A DNA stretch of 64,000 bases from Mesaphorura yosii (taxonomy: Eukaryota; Arthropoda; Collembola; Poduromorpha; Tullbergiidae), in contig WIXG01000012.1 in the NCBI GenBank assembly GCA_009869945.1, positions 248,001-312,000 on the forward strand, in the 5' to 3' direction. A program made the translations under genes and the position numbers. Positions 59,270 through 64,000 of the stretch are shown in pieces (the stretch's first letter is position 1; every line of letters starts with the position of its first letter). The notes beneath the pieces were generated by a model. It was not told the origin of the DNA. It worked only from the letters and a program-made list of their open reading frames with translations, and searched no databases.

Positions 59270-62200
59270 TCATTCTGTTGCTTCATTCGCGATTTCTGTG
59301 TGTAGCTGCGATGGCGTTGCTGGTGTTGGCTCGTCATCAAAAAGTGGGTTCTTCACTTCCATGTCACCAGCCTGAAATTGTGAAATTATATTAAAAGCCA
59401 ATTATATTCAATGCGGGTTTAATTTCAGTGCGTCAGCATCTGCAATCGATTTTAATTTCTAGTATGTAAGTCCAAGGTGTAAAATAGCGCATAGAACTTG
59501 TGAAAATTGGAGTAAGGTCACTAAAACGGGAAACCGGGGAATTGGAAACTCGTTTCGTGGTTTCAAATTTCAATGCAGTGCACTTCGGAGATTACTCAGT
59601 CTTATGCTTTATGCGTTGAAAACAGTATCAAATGCTGGCATACGTTTGACAAGACGTGAGACTAACACGACAACGGAACTCCATTGAGAAAATGAATGAA
59701 TGAAGTTCTTCAGCCTTCACTGCCACTGCGCATCATGAAAGAAAGGCTCAGATACGAGAGAAAGTTCTTTCTCAGGTAGTAGGTGGAAAGTGGAAATGAC
59801 AAAGCGATGATGGAAATTAAATTGAAGCGTCGAAAGCATTAAAAAGTGTTATGTTGTCACATTTATCATTGAGCCCTGCCACTGGCCGCCCACAGGATTA
59901 CATGCACTGTCAACAAAGCGAAAAACTGAACAAAAGAAACGTGGAGGTGAACTTACTGGAGCGAGTCCCGGGCATTCGTACACTGTGTAGTCTCCGTCTT
60001 CATTATCATCTTCGCTCTCTACGTCGGAGCCCTGCTTATCTCCGCCACTAATTCCCCCAGCACCAACACCCTCCATCGCTGATTTCTGAAGCGCTGCCAT
60101 TTGTTGTTTCTGATGTTGATAATGGTACATGTGAGCCGATTGTGCAAGTTTCCTATCGCCGCCCGTGGGACTTACCTCTTTGCTTGTCTTTGGCCCTGCA
60201 AAGGACCAATCAGAGGAGCAGGATTCAGTTTGTAATGCGCTGATTGGCAATCGGCGATTTGTTTGTTTATTGATGAAATAAATTACGTATTGTTTGAATT
60301 CGAATTGTTTGTTCGTTCTTGTTGAAACTTGCTTACCACTACAAGGGTCAGGGAAGAGGAGGACTTAATAGGTTCGGGGGATAAGTGATAACTAAAGCTA
60401 AATTGTTAATATCTCCTCTCATGGCTAAAACTTAATTTTAAACTTCTCGTTATTTGTTCCTATTCTTATTGATATTGTTGTTTGGGAAGTACTTTACCCC
60501 TTTTTATCGAAATAAAAGGTTTCTCCATCCTACATAAAAGGACTTACCGGTGACTCCATATGCTGGGTAGTCGACGTCGGCAGCAGCTTTCACTCTTTCG
60601 TGAATCCTGAGATGCATGAAAAGAAGAAAGCAGTAAAAGGATTAGCGTATTTCCATAATGTATTCATTCGTTGAACGCGAAGCGATATACGAAAGGGTAG
60701 GTCAAAGCACGACACGATACGGCAAGGCATGAAAGAAGGCCAATTTCCAACGCATTGAACGGCATGTAGGCGTAAAGTGATATTCTAAGTCAAGCTACAA
60801 TCACACTGATACTCTGAGACAGAAGCTCAGTGTAGTGCATCATATGGAAAGTAATGCGCTGTATTTAAATGGAAATATATAATCTCTTAGTTTTAGCAAA
60901 GCTTGGATGACAACGAAAACTTGTTAAAACGTGGCTCACTCACCTGTACCAGCAGATTCCAGCTCCGACAAGCCCAACCACTCCAGCTGAGCTCAACGCG
61001 GCGACCAAAGCTGTAATGTAGCAAAATTCCACAACGCATTGTTAGAAACGCATCAAATCTACACTGCCTCAAGGTCAAGAACTGAATTTGACACTTACCA
61101 ACATAGTAAATCGAGAACGACGACTGTCCATCTGCCAGCGAGCTCAGAAGTGGTCCAGGTTTGTCAGCCGCATGCGCACTCGACAAAACATTCCCCGGTT
61201 GGATGGCTGGTTCAAATACTCCGTCTGCGTCTGCTTCTCGGTCGTCTTGACTCTTCTTCATGTGAGGAGGTACTTGATCGTGCACTTCAGCGATGGAGTC
61301 TTCTTCATGCAAGCTTGGGGTCTGCCCCACCACCGCTGGAGCGGGCGCTGACGCAGACGCTGGACTGACTTTATTACTGGAAGCTGCCCCTGGTACATTC
61401 GAGTTAGAGCTCGGAAATTCATCGGGCGTCATGTAAAACCGCACGTCGTCAGGTTTGTATGCAAACTGCTTTGGCAGGTCCCGGAGCGATTGCTGCAGCA
61501 TCATATTATTAAGATTTAGCGCAGCTTCAGGCCCACCAGGTGCAGGTCCAGGGCCGTAGTCGGAGAGGTCAAAATCTGAATAGATTGGTCTGTCGAATTC
61601 GAAATTTCTGCCTTCTTCCAACGGTGGAATTCCTCGACTGCCATCTACAAAGTCTTCTCGTTCCAGGTCAAGTCTGTCTTCAGGGGCGACAGCGTTACCG
61701 CTGATGGGCTGGGGCACGCGGCCCATGGCCACGTACGTAGCCAGTTTGTCAAGCAATTCCTCTTCATTGTCAACACCGCCTGGAAATCAAAACAGACAAT
61801 GTTTTCGGAAAGGAGCTTCAAATATCGATCTAGTCGACTTTCCGCTCTTATCGTCCATATCAATAGAAAGTCGAGACGAGTTAAAGGAAATGTCCCAAGG
61901 CAAGAGAATGTCAAGTTCGCAAAGGCGCTGATTAGAATTGGGTTATTGAGTAAACACCACAGACACGACTCACTTTGTTATTTGCCTCATTCTTTATTTA
62001 CGCAATCGCTGCCTGTCAAATGTCAAATGTAATTCTGTGCCTGTTCTGTCTAATTATTATTTGCTAAGCCTCTCCTTTCATTTCAAGAACCAAGAGCCTG
62101 TCTGGCAAGAGTTATAAGTGAAAGATTCCACCAATTCCTCCGCCTTGATCGTTAGTCGTGATAGCATTAAAAGTTAATGAAGGACGGCCATTACGAGATT

Positions 62201-63142
62201 ATTCCATTACGAATCTAAGAGATGAGCATTATTAATGAGTGCTTCCAGCTCCCACCCGTGAAATAAACAGATTAATTATTGTTCCGGTATATAAATCGCA
62301 CTTCAAGCCGTTGGACGACTCAGAATACAGCTACTGCATTGCCATTTACGTCAACCCACACACTTCTGGCCATTTACGTCGCTCGTTCCAAACGAGCCGC
62401 ATCCAGTTACAAGTTTAGCTTACATCATGCTTTCAGTGAGTGACTGATAATGATAGCGAGTAGCGACCATCAATTTTCTCTTTCTTTCGTTGTTTCTCGG
62501 AATATGGAATGCCTTTTTGCCTACTTTTCCATGTGTGTTCTTTTCCATATCAGAAGAGGAATCAAGTTTCGAGGTTTCTGCTCATTTTAGAAATATGATC
62601 TTTCGAGCTTGCTTGGCATACCAAAATTGTGCAACATCTGCGTTTTATCGTGTTGCAATGTAGCACGTCAGGCACACATACGAATGAAGGTCATCTCTAA
62701 GGGCTTTGAGCTCTGTCTTCTTTCTAGAACAGACTAAATATCTAATAAATCCTGTTAAGGCTTCTGCCTTTGATGAGTGACATTTTCTGGAATCCCAATC
62801 GCAGAAGCGTCTGTCTAAATGTCTGACGTTCCAAGATAGAAAGACAGACTACAAAGAAACTGTGAGTCTCGGCTGCAAGCTTCTACAAGACTGGAAGAAC
62901 GGAACGTGACTTTGATCTACAATTTAGGACAATTAAGAGCAGGGCTCGAGCTTATTTCAGTCACGGCCAGCGTGAGTGTCGGCACTCGGCACGGCACGGC
63001 AGAAAGACTAGAAGCGACGAAGAAAGGACAAACGACGATTACGGACTAAGGACAAACCTGGATAGATTCCATTCGGCGCTGACTGAGCCAATGCAGCTCG
63101 GAGGAGGAGTAGCAGTCCAAACCACAGCGATGGCATCGACAT
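59270..63142 (-). CDS. NPDC1: NPDC1/Cab-1 homologue, single-pass neural membrane protein
   Basis: Six minus-strand exons, 63058-63142, 61099-61779, 60944-61010, 60548-60606, 59957-60195 and 59270-59371, total 410 residues with consistent phases. NPDC1 (CAB-1 in nematodes) is a neuronal type I membrane protein linked to neural differentiation and vesicle function. A signal peptide (MPSLWFGLLLLLRAALA) opens the chain, followed by a disordered acidic and Pro/Ala-rich ectodomain. One membrane helix (about 256-275, LVAALSSAGVVGLVGAGICW) precedes the strongly conserved cytoplasmic part: ADVDYPAYGVTGP, KLAQSAHMYHYQHQKQQM, EDGDYTVYECPGLAP and GDMEVKNPLFD. Those four blocks are diagnostic for the family. 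The start at 63142 is chosen because it opens the signal peptide. A strong in-frame alternative donor lies inside exon 5. Confidence 0.9.
60170..60175 (-). promoter_or_regulatory. Alternative 5' splice site inside NPDC1 exon 5
   Basis: The minus strand reads GAG|GTAAGT here, a perfect donor, with its coding base at 60176. It is in phase 0, like the acceptor of the last exon, so its use would remove 219 nt (73 codons) without a frameshift. Confidence 0.5.
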
Positions 63143-64000
63143 TTTGATAAGAACGCCGACTTGGTTTGGTTTGGTTAGTGCCTTGCTTCGTGAAAGGATT
63201 TCATGTAAGCGATGTCCGACAACCAATTAAAGTCTTCCAGCTCTTTCAGCGAAGCGAACTCTGCCTTTTCTCTTGTCTTGGAATTCTTGGAATATTTCCA
63301 CACAATAAATGCACTAATTTTGTATGGAATGTACTGCGTACGTGATCTGAATTGGTAATCAAGTCAAATTCTTCCCAGAGCTCAGTGAGCAGCAACAGCT
63401 TTCTCCCGATTCTCTAAACTTCTTTCTTCTTTACAAAATCTCATTAAATTCCTGGCTTGGCTACTTTCACTTAAGCACTCATGTCGTCGTCTTACAACTT
63501 AAGCCAAGTTCTACCAATCTCACATCTTCTGTCTACTTCAAAAATAGTTATTAAATGGATGGAATGTGTTGACTGGGTCCATAAAATAAACTGGGGTCTT
63601 GTTTACAGCCACTTTCCAGCGTAGCACAGTCACTCCCGAACTGATCTTTGCCCGTCCTTGTTTGTGTTTGTGGTTTGAAGGTATTGAAATGCAAACTGAA
63701 AGGTGAAAGCGATAGAAAATCAATGTCGTGGATCACAGAAGATAGAAATTGAATAAACACCGGACGACGACACTCAATCACAATCCAGCAATCACGGACA
63801 GCAGCAGTCGCAGAACCCGTGCACTGTAATTTGGTTCTGAATCTTCTGAAGCACTCAATTTCCTATTCCCTTTCACAAAAATAAAATAAATCTCCTTATG
63901 TTCAGTTGGGACACGACTTGCGAATCGCGAATCTTGTCTCTTGTGTGCCTCGCTTTCTTTCCCCGCACTACACTGGCCTGGCCTTTGTGACCGTGGTTCA
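63143..64000. other. 5' flank of the NPDC1-like gene
   Basis: 858 bases to the window edge. It holds the presumed promoter and 5' UTR. I see no coding region and no sure TATA box. Confidence 0.4.

Noticed and set aside
1-64000. CRISPR arrays, bacterial operons or phage
   Set aside because: The genes are intron-rich and animal-like; no regularly spaced repeats or prokaryotic signals were seen.

Overview
The window is nuclear DNA of a bilaterian animal, most likely an arthropod. The genes have many short spliceosomal introns (mostly 50-700 bp, GT-AG with one apparent GC-AG), AATAAA poly(A) signals and long AT-rich intergenic DNA. A scabrous-like protein, insect-type GPA2/GPB5 glycoprotein hormone subunits and an arthropod-style AK5 point to Arthropoda. 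A 2'-5' oligoadenylate synthetase (OAS)-like gene is unusual for insects, so a non-insect hexapod, crustacean or chelicerate is at least as likely. Species cannot be decided from the sequence.

Layout, left to right: 1-4571 (+) the 3' part of Sec16 (COPII assembly); 5340-8063 (+) a KLHL10-like BTB-BACK-Kelch protein; 8408-11879 (-) VPS54 of the GARP complex; 15292-16166 (+) GPA2 and 17539-18597 (-) GPB5, the two subunits of thyrostimulin, tail to tail; 19731-21321 (+) a two-exon OAS-like protein in which all three catalytic aspartates are replaced; 22680-25025 (-) a rhodopsin-class orphan GPCR; about 25.0-35.0 kb a gene-poor stretch with a candidate solo LTR (31210-31653) and short palindromes; 35043-35754 (-) a small heat-shock-like protein; 35972-36692 (-) an unrecognised 181-residue protein; 37311-39370 (-) an AK5-like double adenylate kinase; 40768-42639 (+) an intronless tectonic-like membrane protein; 42797-51089 (-) IFT122; 53701-56097 (+) a scabrous-like secreted coiled-coil protein without its fibrinogen domain; 59270-63142 (-) an NPDC1/Cab-1 type membrane protein.

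Functional groupings: GPA2 and GPB5 should dimerise into one cystine-knot hormone. IFT122 (IFT-A) and the tectonic-like protein are both expected at the cilium base and share a 3' boundary where their opposing poly(A) signals lie 4 bp apart. Sec16 and VPS54 serve early secretory and endosome-to-Golgi traffic. Most neighbours are arranged convergently or divergently.

The most unusual items are the OAS-like predicted pseudoenzyme with an unrecognised C-terminal half, the scabrous homologue lacking its FReD domain but carrying a furin-like site, an in-frame alternative donor in NPDC1 that would delete the conserved cytoplasmic block, and thyrostimulin subunits with no N-glycosylation sequon. Exon boundaries were read by eye from splice signals, frame and remembered family sequences. 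No search could be run.
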